64,000 nt of DNA from Bradyrhizobium forestalis (GTDB lineage: Bacteria; Pseudomonadota; Alphaproteobacteria; Rhizobiales; Xanthobacteraceae). Shown piece by piece: positions 46,844 through 54,713 of this stretch (the first letter of the stretch is position 1; every line of letters starts with the position of its first letter). The notes below the pieces were generated by a model that saw nothing but the letters and a program-made list of their open reading frames with translations, had not been told where the DNA came from and ran no database searches. The position numbers and the translations under genes are program-made. The stretch lies in contig NZ_PGVG01000003.1 in NCBI RefSeq assembly GCF_002795245.1, forward strand, positions 124,001-188,000, given 5' to 3'.

Positions 46844-48583
46844 ATGTCCACCATTCACAAGGTCGCCGCCGTTCAGTTCGAGCCGACCATGTTCGAGAAG
46901 GCGCGCAACATCGCGCGCCTGCTCGAGCTCTGCGAGCAGGCGGCGGCGGCCGGTGCAAAGCTCATCGTCACGCCGGAGATGGGAACGACCGGCTATTGCT
47001 GGTTCGATCGTGCCGAGATTGCGCCGTTCGTCGAGACCATCCCGGGACCGACCACGAGCCGCTTCGCGGCGCTCGCGCGCAAGCATGACTGCTACATCGT
47101 GGTCGGCATGCCCGAGGTCGACGAGGACAACATCTATTTCAACACTGCCGTCCTGATCGGGCCTGACGGCATCGTCGGCCGTCACCGCAAGACGCATCCC
47201 TACATTTCCGAGCCGAAATGGGCCGCGGCCGGCGACCTGCACAACCAGGTGTTCGAGACCCCGATCGGGCGCATCGCTTTGCTGATCTGCATGGACATCC
47301 ATTTCGTCGAAACCGCGCGGCTGATGGCGCTGGGCGGTGCGGATGTCATCTGCCACATCTCGAACTGGCTGGCGGAGCGTACGCCCGCGCCTTACTGGAT
47401 CAGCCGCGCCTTCGAGAACGGCTGCTATGTCATCGAGAGCAACCGGTGGGGGCTCGAGCGCACGGTGCAGTTCAGCGGCGGGAGCTGCGTGATCGCACCG
47501 GACGGGCAGGTGATCGCCGTGCTCGACAAGGGTGACGGCGTGCTGCTGTCGGAGATCGATCTCGACACCGCACGCGCGCGCCGCGTGCTTGGGGAGGCCG
47601 TCTTCGCGCAACGCCGGCCGGACCTCTATCCGGAGCTCTTGACCGACACCTTCAGCTGGAACCCGCGTGATTTCTTCGGCCTCTACGGCCACGAGCCATG
47701 GCCAGCCGGAAAGACGTCGCAGGTCAGTGTCGCGCAATTTTCGCCTCGCGATGACGTCGACCTGAACTTCACGGAGATCGCAGCACTTGCGCGCAAGGCC
47801 CGCGCGGAAGGCGCGGATCTCGTCGTGTTCCCGGAGCTTGCAGTGACCGGTCTCGGCGATCCCGCGGCATCGGCGCAGCCAATACCTGGCCGGGCGACCG
47901 ATCGCCTCAAGGCACTCGCCGCGGAGCTGGGTCTCTATCTGGTCTGTGGCCTCGCAGAGCGCGCCGGGGACGTGCTCTACAACAGCGCCTGCCTTGTCAC
48001 GCCGGATGGGGACATCTCGGTCTATCGCAAGACGCATCTCACCGCCGATGAGCGAAGCTGGGCAACGGCCGGAGAAGGCTGGACCGTCGTCGACACGCCG
48101 ATCGGCCGCATCGGGCTATTGATTGGCCACGACGCCTCGTTTCCGGAGGCGGGCCGGGTGCTGGCGCTGCGCGGCTGCGATCTCATCGTCTGTCCTGCCG
48201 CCATCAAGGGGCGCTTCAGTTCGTCGCATGCCGGCACGGAGGTCGAACAGCCGATGCCGATTCCGACCGGCCCGGATCCGCTCCACTGGCATCATTTCCG
48301 CGTTCGCGCGGGCGAGAACAACCTGTTTTTTGCCTTCGCCAATGTCGTCGATCCCAAGCGCGGCTATCCTGGACTCAGCGGCGTGTTTGGCCCTGACACG
48401 TTCGCGTTCCCGCGGCAGGAGGCGATCGCGACCGGAGGCACGGGGCTTGCAACCGCGCTGGTCGACACCACCAATCTCGACAGCGTCTATCCGACCAATG
48501 TGGTGCGGCGAAAGGATCTGGTGTCGATGCGCATGCCGCACAGCTATCGCGGATTGGTCAAAACGGCTGCGAGCAACTACTGA
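46844..48583 (+). CDS. Tandem nitrilase-fold protein with a Cys-less second domain
   Basis: A 579-residue protein of two carbon-nitrogen hydrolase domains. Domain 1 (residues 1-290) has the full triad: Glu45 (VTPEMGTTGY), Lys116 (HRKTHPYI) and Cys149 (LLICMDIHF). Domain 2 (292-579) has Glu331 (VFPELAVTG) and Lys396 (YRKTHLTADE), but Gly428 replaces the nucleophile (LLIGHDASFPE), so it should be inactive. Single-domain relatives hydrolyse amides, nitriles or carbamoyl compounds. The second half could shape the oligomer or regulate the first. The start at 46844 lies 11 bases after formamidase; the longer frame to 46496 lies within that gene. Substrate unknown, though an aliphatic amide is likely. 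Confidence 0.87.
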   Translation: MSTIHKVAAVQFEPTMFEKARNIARLLELCEQAAAAGAKLIVTPEMGTTGYCWFDRAEIAPFVETIPGPTTSRFAALARKHDCYIVVGMPEVDEDNIYFNTAVLIGPDGIVGRHRKTHPYISEPKWAAAGDLHNQVFETPIGRIALLICMDIHFVETARLMALGGADVICHISNWLAERTPAPYWISRAFENGCYVIESNRWGLERTVQFSGGSCVIAPDGQVIAVLDKGDGVLLSEIDLDTARARRVLGEAVFAQRRPDLYPELLTDTFSWNPRDFFGLYGHEPWPAGKTSQVSVAQFSPRDDVDLNFTEIAALARKARAEGADLVVFPELAVTGLGDPAASAQPIPGRATDRLKALAAELGLYLVCGLAERAGDVLYNSACLVTPDGDISVYRKTHLTADERSWATAGEGWTVVDTPIGRIGLLIGHDASFPEAGRVLALRGCDLIVCPAAIKGRFSSSHAGTEVEQPMPIPTGPDPLHWHHFRVRAGENNLFFAFANVVDPKRGYPGLSGVFGPDTFAFPRQEAIATGGTGLATALVDTTNLDSVYPTNVVRRKDLVSMRMPHSYRGLVKTAASNY

Positions 48584-48605
48584 ACCAAGAAGAAGGATGC
48601 GGACC

Positions 48606-49367
48606 ATGGATCTGGGACTCAAGGGCGCCAAAGTTCTCGTCACGGGAAGCACCAAGGGAATCGGCCGGGCGATCGCCGAAACCTTTGCCGCCGAGGGTGC
48701 CGACGTCGGTGTGTGCTCGCGCAATCTGGCCGAGGTCGAAAGCACGGTCGCCGCGCTCAAGGCCAAGGGCGTCGCGGCCTATGGTGGTGCGGTCGACGTC
48801 GCCGACGCCGCGATTCTGAAGAGCTGGGTCGGCGATATGGCGTCGAAGCTCGGCGGCATCGATGTCGTCGTCGCCAATGTCAGCGCGCTTGCGATCGGAC
48901 AGGACGACGAGAGCTGGCAGAAGGAGTTCTCGACCGACATGATGGGCACAGTGCGGCTCGTGAACGCGGCCATGCCGTTTCTGGAGAAGAGCAAGGCCGG
49001 CGCGATCGTCACCATCTCCAGCGTCTCTGGGCGCGAGGTCGATTTCGCGGCCGGCCCCTACGGCACCTTCAAAGCCGCCATCATCCACTACACGCAAGGT
49101 CTCGCCAATCAACTCGCGCACAAGGGCATCCGCGCCAACACGGTCTCGCCCGGCAACACCTATTTCGAAGGCGGTGTCTGGAACACCATCAAGGACAACA
49201 ATCCCGAACTGTACAAGACGGCGCTTGCGCTCAATCCCACCGGCCGGATGGGCACGCCGCAGGAGATGGCGAACGCAGTCGTATTTCTCGCAAGTGGCGC
49301 CGCCAGTTTCATCACAGGAACGAACCTCGTCGTCGACGGTGCCTTGACGCGCGGTGTGCAATTCTGA
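48606..49367 (+). CDS. Short-chain dehydrogenase/reductase (SDR)
   Basis: A 253-residue classical SDR. NAD(P) motif VLVTGSTKGIGRAIAETFAAEGADV, VVVANVSA in place of NNAG, the active-site Ser in VTISSVSGREVDFAAGPYGTFKAAIIHYTQGLA with Tyr and Lys (YGTFK instead of YxxxK), and NTVSPGNTYFEGGVW. AGAAGG is upstream of the ATG; an ATG at 48597 is possible. It follows the nitrilase gene directly and probably acts on a product of the amide pathway or on a hydroxyacid, but no substrate is evident. Confidence 0.85.
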   Translation: MDLGLKGAKVLVTGSTKGIGRAIAETFAAEGADVGVCSRNLAEVESTVAALKAKGVAAYGGAVDVADAAILKSWVGDMASKLGGIDVVVANVSALAIGQDDESWQKEFSTDMMGTVRLVNAAMPFLEKSKAGAIVTISSVSGREVDFAAGPYGTFKAAIIHYTQGLANQLAHKGIRANTVSPGNTYFEGGVWNTIKDNNPELYKTALALNPTGRMGTPQEMANAVVFLASGAASFITGTNLVVDGALTRGVQF

Positions 49368-49540
49368 GGCATGAACGCTGAAGCGCGAATCTGTCATCCA
49401 TGTCAGAATTGACCGTGTGATCGCGCAGGATCAGCGCGGCCTCTGCTGCCCGCAGAGTGCAGGGCAGCGATCTCCCCGTGTGGATTTTCAGGACCCCTCG
49501 TTCGTGCAAGATAATCAACCAGGTCCCGAATACGTAGAAG

Positions 49541-50533
49541 ATGTCCCTCTCGCGGCGAGAACTGCTCGATACGGCGGCGCGCCTCACGGCGCTGGCTGCC
49601 TGGCCCGGTGGTGCAACCGCCGACGATTACCCGACCCGCTCCATCAAGCTGGTCATTCCCTATTCGGCTGGCGCCGCGGGTGATCAGATCGGCCGTCCCT
49701 GGGCCGACAAGGTCGCGTCCCTGCTGGGCCCGGTCCATGTCGAGAATATCGGCGGCGCAGGCGGTGCGATCGGCTCCGCCGCGGTGGCGCAGAGCGCACC
49801 GGACGGTTACTCGCTTCTGCTCGGCAATGGCAGCACCCAAGTGACGATTCCGCTGTCAACGGCGCAGCCTGCCTACGACACGGTTCGCGATTTCCGCGCC
49901 ATCTATCGGCTGATAACAAGCACGCTTGCATTCGCAGTTCATCCGTCCTTGCCGGTGAAGGATCTGCGGGAGCTGGCGGCCTTTGCGAAGGCCAATCCCG
50001 GCGGGCTTTCCTATGGCACTCCGGGGGTCGGCACCGGCAATCATCTCGTCGGAGAAATGTTCAGGCAGCAATCGGGTCTTGCAGCGGACTTGGTTCACGT
50101 CCCTTACCGGGGCATGGGGCCCGCGACCAACGACCTCGTTAGTGGCCAGATCAACTCGGTCATTGCGGTGGTCTCGAGCCAGCTCCTGCAATTGCACTTC
50201 GCAGGCAAGCTGCGGCTGATCGCCGTGACCAGCGACCGGCGGCTGAGTGGTGCGCCGGAAATTCCGACGGTCATCGAATCCGGCATGCCCGGCCTCAGAT
50301 ACGCCGGCTGGTTTGGCTTGTTCGCCCCAAGAGCAACCCCGGATGCGATCGTGCAGCGGATCGCTGTGGCCACCCGCACGGCGATGGCTGATCCTCAGTT
50401 GCAGGAAAGCTATCGTGCGCAAGGTCTGGAGCCGGACATCGATTCAGGCCCCGATAAATTTCAACGCCTCGTCGAGGACGAGCTCGCCCGCCTGGCGCCC
50501 GTCGTCAGGTCGATCGGGCTCAAGCGCGACTGA
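49541..50533 (+). CDS. Tripartite tricarboxylate transporter-type binding protein (Bug family)
   Basis: A 330-residue periplasmic binding protein. The short signal has SRRELLDTAARLTALAAW and may be Tat-dependent. Family marks follow: YPTRSIKLVIPYSAGAAGDQIGRP, VENIGGAGGAIGSAAVAQSAPDGYSLLLGNGST, and LVHVPYRGMGPATNDLVSGQI. Bug proteins bind carboxylates or amides. No TctA/TctB membrane genes are present here, so it is an orphan, which is common for this family. It could deliver a carboxylate or amide to another system. A 173-base gap precedes it, so it may have its own promoter. Confidence 0.85.
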   Translation: MSLSRRELLDTAARLTALAAWPGGATADDYPTRSIKLVIPYSAGAAGDQIGRPWADKVASLLGPVHVENIGGAGGAIGSAAVAQSAPDGYSLLLGNGSTQVTIPLSTAQPAYDTVRDFRAIYRLITSTLAFAVHPSLPVKDLRELAAFAKANPGGLSYGTPGVGTGNHLVGEMFRQQSGLAADLVHVPYRGMGPATNDLVSGQINSVIAVVSSQLLQLHFAGKLRLIAVTSDRRLSGAPEIPTVIESGMPGLRYAGWFGLFAPRATPDAIVQRIAVATRTAMADPQLQESYRAQGLEPDIDSGPDKFQRLVEDELARLAPVVRSIGLKRD

Positions 50534-50540
50534 GCGCTTC

Positions 50541-50663
50541 TCAGAGACGCACCCCGGTCGTGGCAAACGCTTGGGCGACGGGCTCCTGAACGCGATTCAA
50601 GATCTCCATCCCCGCAACTGCGATCACCAGGGCCGCGACGCAGCCAAGCAAAAAAGCCTTCAT
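50541..50663 (-). CDS. Small (40 aa) membrane-anchored or secreted protein of unknown function
   Basis: A 40-residue ORF reads MKAFLLGCVAALVIAVAG then MEILNRVQEPVAQAFATTGV. The first 18 residues form a hydrophobic segment behind a single Lys, like a signal anchor. The rest is short and amphipathic. A very good ribosome site (GGAGGCTGAGG) directly precedes the ATG at 50663. The frame, its start signal and the coding-like composition support a real gene. No known domain is recognised. Confidence 0.7.
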   Translation of the reverse strand: MKAFLLGCVAALVIAVAGMEILNRVQEPVAQAFATTGVRL

Positions 50664-50754
50664 CCTCAGCCTCCCTCGATTGGACCAGCAAGCCATCTAT
50701 ACGACACGGCTTGTCGCCGGCAAGCTCGTTGATCGCTCCAAGGTATCCGCGGTC

Positions 50755-50991
50755 CTATGGGCTCTTGAACACGGGATCGGCGGAAAACGCATTGCCCATC
50801 AAACCAAGGGACTGAAGCTCGGCGCTATTCAAATCGACTTCCAAGATTGCGAGCAGCAGCGCGAGCACGACGGCAACGAGGAGGAGGAAAGGCGAGGCTT
50901 CTCGCGCGGCGGGATCTTGCAGGCCATCAATGGCGCGAAGTAAGCGCAGCCGCGCAATCATCCGCAGAATTGGCCCCGTTCGCCCCTGCAT
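50755..50991 (-). CDS. Hypothetical protein with one membrane helix
   Basis: Up to 78 residues. An Arg-rich, positively charged N-terminus (MIARLRLLRAIDGLQDPAARE) precedes a strong hydrophobic helix (ASPFLLLVAVVLALLLAILEVDL) and a short polar tail. The likely start is ATG 50961 (68 residues) or 50991; neither has a clear Shine-Dalgarno sequence. It is on the minus strand upstream of the 40-residue gene. No family recognised; composition is protein-like but the call is uncertain. Confidence 0.5.
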   Translation of the reverse strand: MQGRTGPILRMIARLRLLRAIDGLQDPAAREASPFLLLVAVVLALLLAILEVDLNSAELQSLGLMGNAFSADPVFKSP

Positions 50992-51258
50992 GCCGTCTTC
51001 CTTGGCGTGAGCATCCAGAATCTAATGTCTGGGCCATCGGCATTCAAGCCGAGGATGCCGCGAGGTGGGCTGTTGCGCTGCACGGTCCGGAACGGAAGGA
51101 GCCATTGCAAGTTTCTTGCAAGCTTAGTGAGCGCATCGGAGACCTTGCGTGAAACTCCCGAGAACGATTTTGTGCTTCGCAGCACTTTGCGCTGTTGAGA
51201 GTAGCCCGGTCCAAGATATTCATTTCCGTTGCCTGTTCTGGCAATCTTGAGAGCGTGA
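50992..51258. other. Intergenic region before the WD40-cytochrome gene
   Basis: 267 bases between the small minus-strand ORF and the WD40-cytochrome gene. A short inverted repeat GCAAG-TTT-CTTGC lies around 51107-51119. No RNA gene, clear promoter or terminator was recognised. Confidence 0.4.
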
Positions 51259-52569
51259 ATGTCAGCAGGGCGGCCAGGAATGAACAGATCACCTTTATAT
51301 GCGAAGGTGGCCGCAGCGCTGTGGGTCATCCTTGCCGCATCGTCCGTGCACGCCGACATGGTCGGACACGGTGGCCCGATACGGGCTCTTGCCGTCTCGC
51401 CCGATGGGGACAGCCTTCTCTCCGGCAGCTTCGACACGAGGGTCATCCGCTGGTCGCTCAAGGCGGATACCGCAGAGCAAGTGCTGCGGTATCATGCTGA
51501 TGGTGTCAATGCCGTCGTCTTCTTGAAAGACGGCCGCATGATCACGGCCGGCGCCGATGCACGCATTGCAGTGTGGACGGAGGGCCGGCCGGAGCCGGAC
51601 CGGGTGCTGGAGGGACATGCCGCTCCGATCGTGGCGCTGGCTGTGTCGCCCGATGGGTCGCTTCTCGCATCGGCGTCATGGGACCGGACGGTGCGGCTCT
51701 GGTCGCTATCGGACGGCACGTCCCGCGTGCTCGAAGGGCATACGCAGAACGTCAACGGCGTCGCTTTCCTGCCGGACGGCAGACTTGTCAGCGTCGGTTA
51801 CGATCTCGCGCTGCGCATCTGGCGTTTGCCGGATGGCCAGCCTGAAATCGTGACGTTGCCGGCGCCGCTGAACGCGGTGGCCGTGGCGCCGGATGGTGAA
51901 ATCGTCACAGGCGCGGTCGACGGCAGGCTGCGCATGCTGACCACGGACGGCAAGGTCAGCGGCGAGGTCGCGGCCAGTCCGACGTCGGTGGTGGCTTTGG
52001 CAATGTCGGCGGACGGCACACTGATCGCTGCGGCCGGCATCGGCGGCACAGTGGCGATCATCGATCGCAAGTCGCGCAACCTGCTGCGCACGCTGGCTGG
52101 GCCCGGGCTGCCGGTGTGGTCGGTTGCCTTCCTTCCAGATCGCGAGACACTCATGACGGGTGGTGCGGACGGCAGGATCAGGCGCTGGAATGCGCGCACC
52201 GGCGATCCCATCGGCTCGGGTCTGAGCGGCACACCGGCCGATCCGCTCGCCGCCTATGCCGGCGATCATGGCGCCGATGTGTTTCGGGCGTGCGTTGCCT
52301 GTCACACGCTCTCGGACAAGGAGGTGCAGCGTGCGGGCCCGACACTTGCGGGACTATACGGCCGCAAGATCGCTTCGCTCCCGGGATATCGCTTCTCCGA
52401 TGCGCTGAAGACGATGGACATCGTCTGGACGCCGGAAACGGTCGCAAGACTGTTCGAAATTGGGCCGAATACCTACACCCCCGGCACCAAGATGCCGGAG
52501 CAGCGCATCGGCTCGGCCGAGGACCGGCGCGCACTCACCGAGTTTCTGGGCCGCGCGACGTCGCGATGA
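51259..52569 (+). CDS. Periplasmic WD40-repeat protein fused to a cytochrome c domain
   Basis: A 436-residue exported protein. A signal peptide (KVAAALWVILAASSVHA) is followed by about seven WD40 repeats (for example IRALAVSPDGDSLLSGSFDTRVIRWSL and IVALAVSPDGSLLASASWDRTVRLWSL), forming a beta-propeller. The last 110 residues are a class I cytochrome c: CVACH haem site, GPTLAGLYGR, and the axial-Met region GTKMPEQ. It should carry one covalent haem in the periplasm. Start 51259 has GAGAG upstream; ATG 51280 is also possible. It neighbours the formate dehydrogenase locus but points the same way as it, past a divergent gene; an electron-carrier role is inferred. Confidence 0.85.
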   Translation: MSAGRPGMNRSPLYAKVAAALWVILAASSVHADMVGHGGPIRALAVSPDGDSLLSGSFDTRVIRWSLKADTAEQVLRYHADGVNAVVFLKDGRMITAGADARIAVWTEGRPEPDRVLEGHAAPIVALAVSPDGSLLASASWDRTVRLWSLSDGTSRVLEGHTQNVNGVAFLPDGRLVSVGYDLALRIWRLPDGQPEIVTLPAPLNAVAVAPDGEIVTGAVDGRLRMLTTDGKVSGEVAASPTSVVALAMSADGTLIAAAGIGGTVAIIDRKSRNLLRTLAGPGLPVWSVAFLPDRETLMTGGADGRIRRWNARTGDPIGSGLSGTPADPLAAYAGDHGADVFRACVACHTLSDKEVQRAGPTLAGLYGRKIASLPGYRFSDALKTMDIVWTPETVARLFEIGPNTYTPGTKMPEQRIGSAEDRRALTEFLGRATSR

Positions 52570-52605
52570 TTGCCCCTTCCGGCCTTGCGAAGACGTCCGC
52601 TTCGT

Positions 52606-54690
52606 CTAATCCTCGCCGTTGCGCTGGCGTAGATAGTCATCCGTCGTCCGTGGCGGGGTTCGTTCCGGAACGCCCTTGAACGGATCGAATTGCTGTTCGC
52701 TCATGACGATGACGCGGCAGTCTGCGCACATCCTGAGTGCCTCGATCCGCTTGTCGCCGGCCGGATACATCCAGTGCCGGCCTTCGAGCTTGGCGGCGAT
52801 GCGGTCGATCGTGCTCTTCACGCCGAATGGCGTGCCGCAGCGGACGCAGAGTGCAGGCTCCTCTTCCTTGATAATCGCGGCGGGAGCGCGCGCGGCGCGG
52901 AAATCGATCTGCGGCTTGAGGCTGATGACCTTTTCCGGACAGGTGCTCTGGCACAGGCCGCATTGCACGCAGGCATCCTCGATGAATTTCAGCACGGGCC
53001 GCTCGGGATCGTCGCGCAGCGCACCGGTCGGGCAGGCCGAGACGCAGGAGAGGCACAGCGTGCAGCCATCGGTATCGACGGTGATTGCGCCCACCGGCGC
53101 ACCTTGTGGCAGCGCGATCACGTCGACCGGCTGCGGCGCCAGTCGATGCAACTCGCTCAGGGCGAACCGCAAGAGGTCGCGCCGCTTGCCGACGGTCTTG
53201 AAGGTCGCGGGCGTCGCGACCGCGGCGAGCGTGCCGATGTCAGTCAAATGCTCGCCGAGCGCATCGGGATCGTCCGTTTCGATGGTGGCGAGGCGACGGC
53301 CCGCAAATCCAAGACCGCCGAGGATCGCTTCGGCCATCGCGATCGTCTGCGACAATCCGGTCAGATCGTGGCGCGGCTTGGCACGGAGCAGGAAGCGCAC
53401 GGCGGATACGCCATAGGCGAAGGCGCCGACGATCGCTTCCAGGCCCACCTGCGTGAGCTCGTTGACGGCAAAGGGAAGCACGTTCGCCGGCAGGCCGTCG
53501 CCATGCCGCGCGAGAGCCTCGATCAGGGGTGTGCCGTGCGGGCTGTCATGAAAGAGCAGCACCGCATTCGCGCCACCGGCCTCGCGGTAGGCGAGCAGCA
53601 TGGCGCGAAGTCTCTGGAGCTGCGTATCGGCGGGCGGCAGCGCGTAGGAGACCGCGCCGGTCGGGCAGGCAGCCGCGCATTGGCCGCAGCCCGCGCAGAT
53701 GTTCGGATCGATGGCGACATGATCGCCGTCAGGCGTGATCGCCCCGGTCGGGCAGAGATCGAGGCAGCGGTGGCAGCCCGTGCGCTTCGAGCGCGAATGG
53801 GCGCAAAGAGCGGGCGCAACGTCGATATATTTCGGCTTGTCGAAGCTGCCGACGAGATCGCGCGCGGTCAGCACGGCGCGCAGCACCGCAGCGGGATCTT
53901 TCGCGTCGGCGCGAAGATAGCCGTCGCGCAGGTCGTGGGCGGGAAACAGCGGCAAGTCGCCGGAGAGATCGAGCACGATATCGCAGCGCGACGTGACGCC
54001 GCTGCGCGGCGGGCCCAGCACGAAGCGATCGCGCGAGGAGGGGCGCGGACGCGCATAGTCGTCGATTGCAAGCTCGAACGCGCCGAAATGTCCCTTCGCG
54101 GAGCGGATCGTGCCCTGCACGATCGGGAAGGCCGTTGCAGCTGGCGGCACCGTGTCATCGAGTTGCTTCAGCATCACCGTGACGTCGAGGTGATCGGCAA
54201 GCAGGCGGCCGGCCTCGATCGCGGCCTCATCGCGGCCGTAGATCAGGATCACGCCCTCACTCGACAAGGAGACGAGCGGATAGTCCGGGGCCGGGACGGA
54301 GGCGGATGCGAGCAGGGCGGCCATTTTTGCGCCGGCGCGCGCGCCGTCGCGGGACCAGCCGGCCGTTTCGCGGATATTGACGAAGTTGATCGCATCAGGC
54401 CGTTCGCCGGCTTCGTCCGAAAACTGCGCCGCCTGCTGCGTGCAGGCGACGGTCAACACGCCTTCCGCCGCCGCGATGTTGCGGAAATGGTCGAGCTCCG
54501 CACCGCAGAGATGGCGGAAGCTCTTGACCTCGCAGTTCGGGCATCCGCGCCGGATCGCAGCCACGTCGAGACGCATCGTGTCTTCGCACGAGCAGATCAG
54601 GACGGTCTTCGCTGGCTGCTCCAGGTTAACCTCTCCACCATTCGGGCGCCGACGACGGACTCGCGCCGGCCCTTCGCCTCGTATAGACAT
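52606..54690 (-). CDS. Large multi-cluster 4Fe-4S ferredoxin protein of the formate dehydrogenase locus
   Basis: About 694 residues. The Cys-rich N-terminus (CSCEDTMRLDVAAIRRGCPNC, then HLCG) may bind a cluster. Near residues 290-345 are CHRCLDLCPTG and CAGCGQCAAACPTG; near 530-590 are CTLCLSCVSACPTG and CVQCGLCQSTCPEK, making four ferredoxin-type sites. A C-terminal CVRCG and CADC pair resembles a zinc or iron ribbon. The middle contains an alpha/beta segment (VILIYGRDEAAIEAGRLLADHLDVTV) like HdrA-type proteins. It is divergent from the ligase-like gene at 54714, only 23 bases away. Probably an electron-transfer or assembly partner of formate dehydrogenase. Start 54690 is uncertain; TTG 54735 is possible. 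Confidence 0.82.
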   Translation of the reverse strand: MSIRGEGPARVRRRRPNGGEVNLEQPAKTVLICSCEDTMRLDVAAIRRGCPNCEVKSFRHLCGAELDHFRNIAAAEGVLTVACTQQAAQFSDEAGERPDAINFVNIRETAGWSRDGARAGAKMAALLASASVPAPDYPLVSLSSEGVILIYGRDEAAIEAGRLLADHLDVTVMLKQLDDTVPPAATAFPIVQGTIRSAKGHFGAFELAIDDYARPRPSSRDRFVLGPPRSGVTSRCDIVLDLSGDLPLFPAHDLRDGYLRADAKDPAAVLRAVLTARDLVGSFDKPKYIDVAPALCAHSRSKRTGCHRCLDLCPTGAITPDGDHVAIDPNICAGCGQCAAACPTGAVSYALPPADTQLQRLRAMLLAYREAGGANAVLLFHDSPHGTPLIEALARHGDGLPANVLPFAVNELTQVGLEAIVGAFAYGVSAVRFLLRAKPRHDLTGLSQTIAMAEAILGGLGFAGRRLATIETDDPDALGEHLTDIGTLAAVATPATFKTVGKRRDLLRFALSELHRLAPQPVDVIALPQGAPVGAITVDTDGCTLCLSCVSACPTGALRDDPERPVLKFIEDACVQCGLCQSTCPEKVISLKPQIDFRAARAPAAIIKEEEPALCVRCGTPFGVKSTIDRIAAKLEGRHWMYPAGDKRIEALRMCADCRVIVMSEQQFDPFKGVPERTPPRTTDDYLRQRNGED

Positions 54691-54713
54691 TATCCATCGG
54701 GAAGAAAAGGAAA

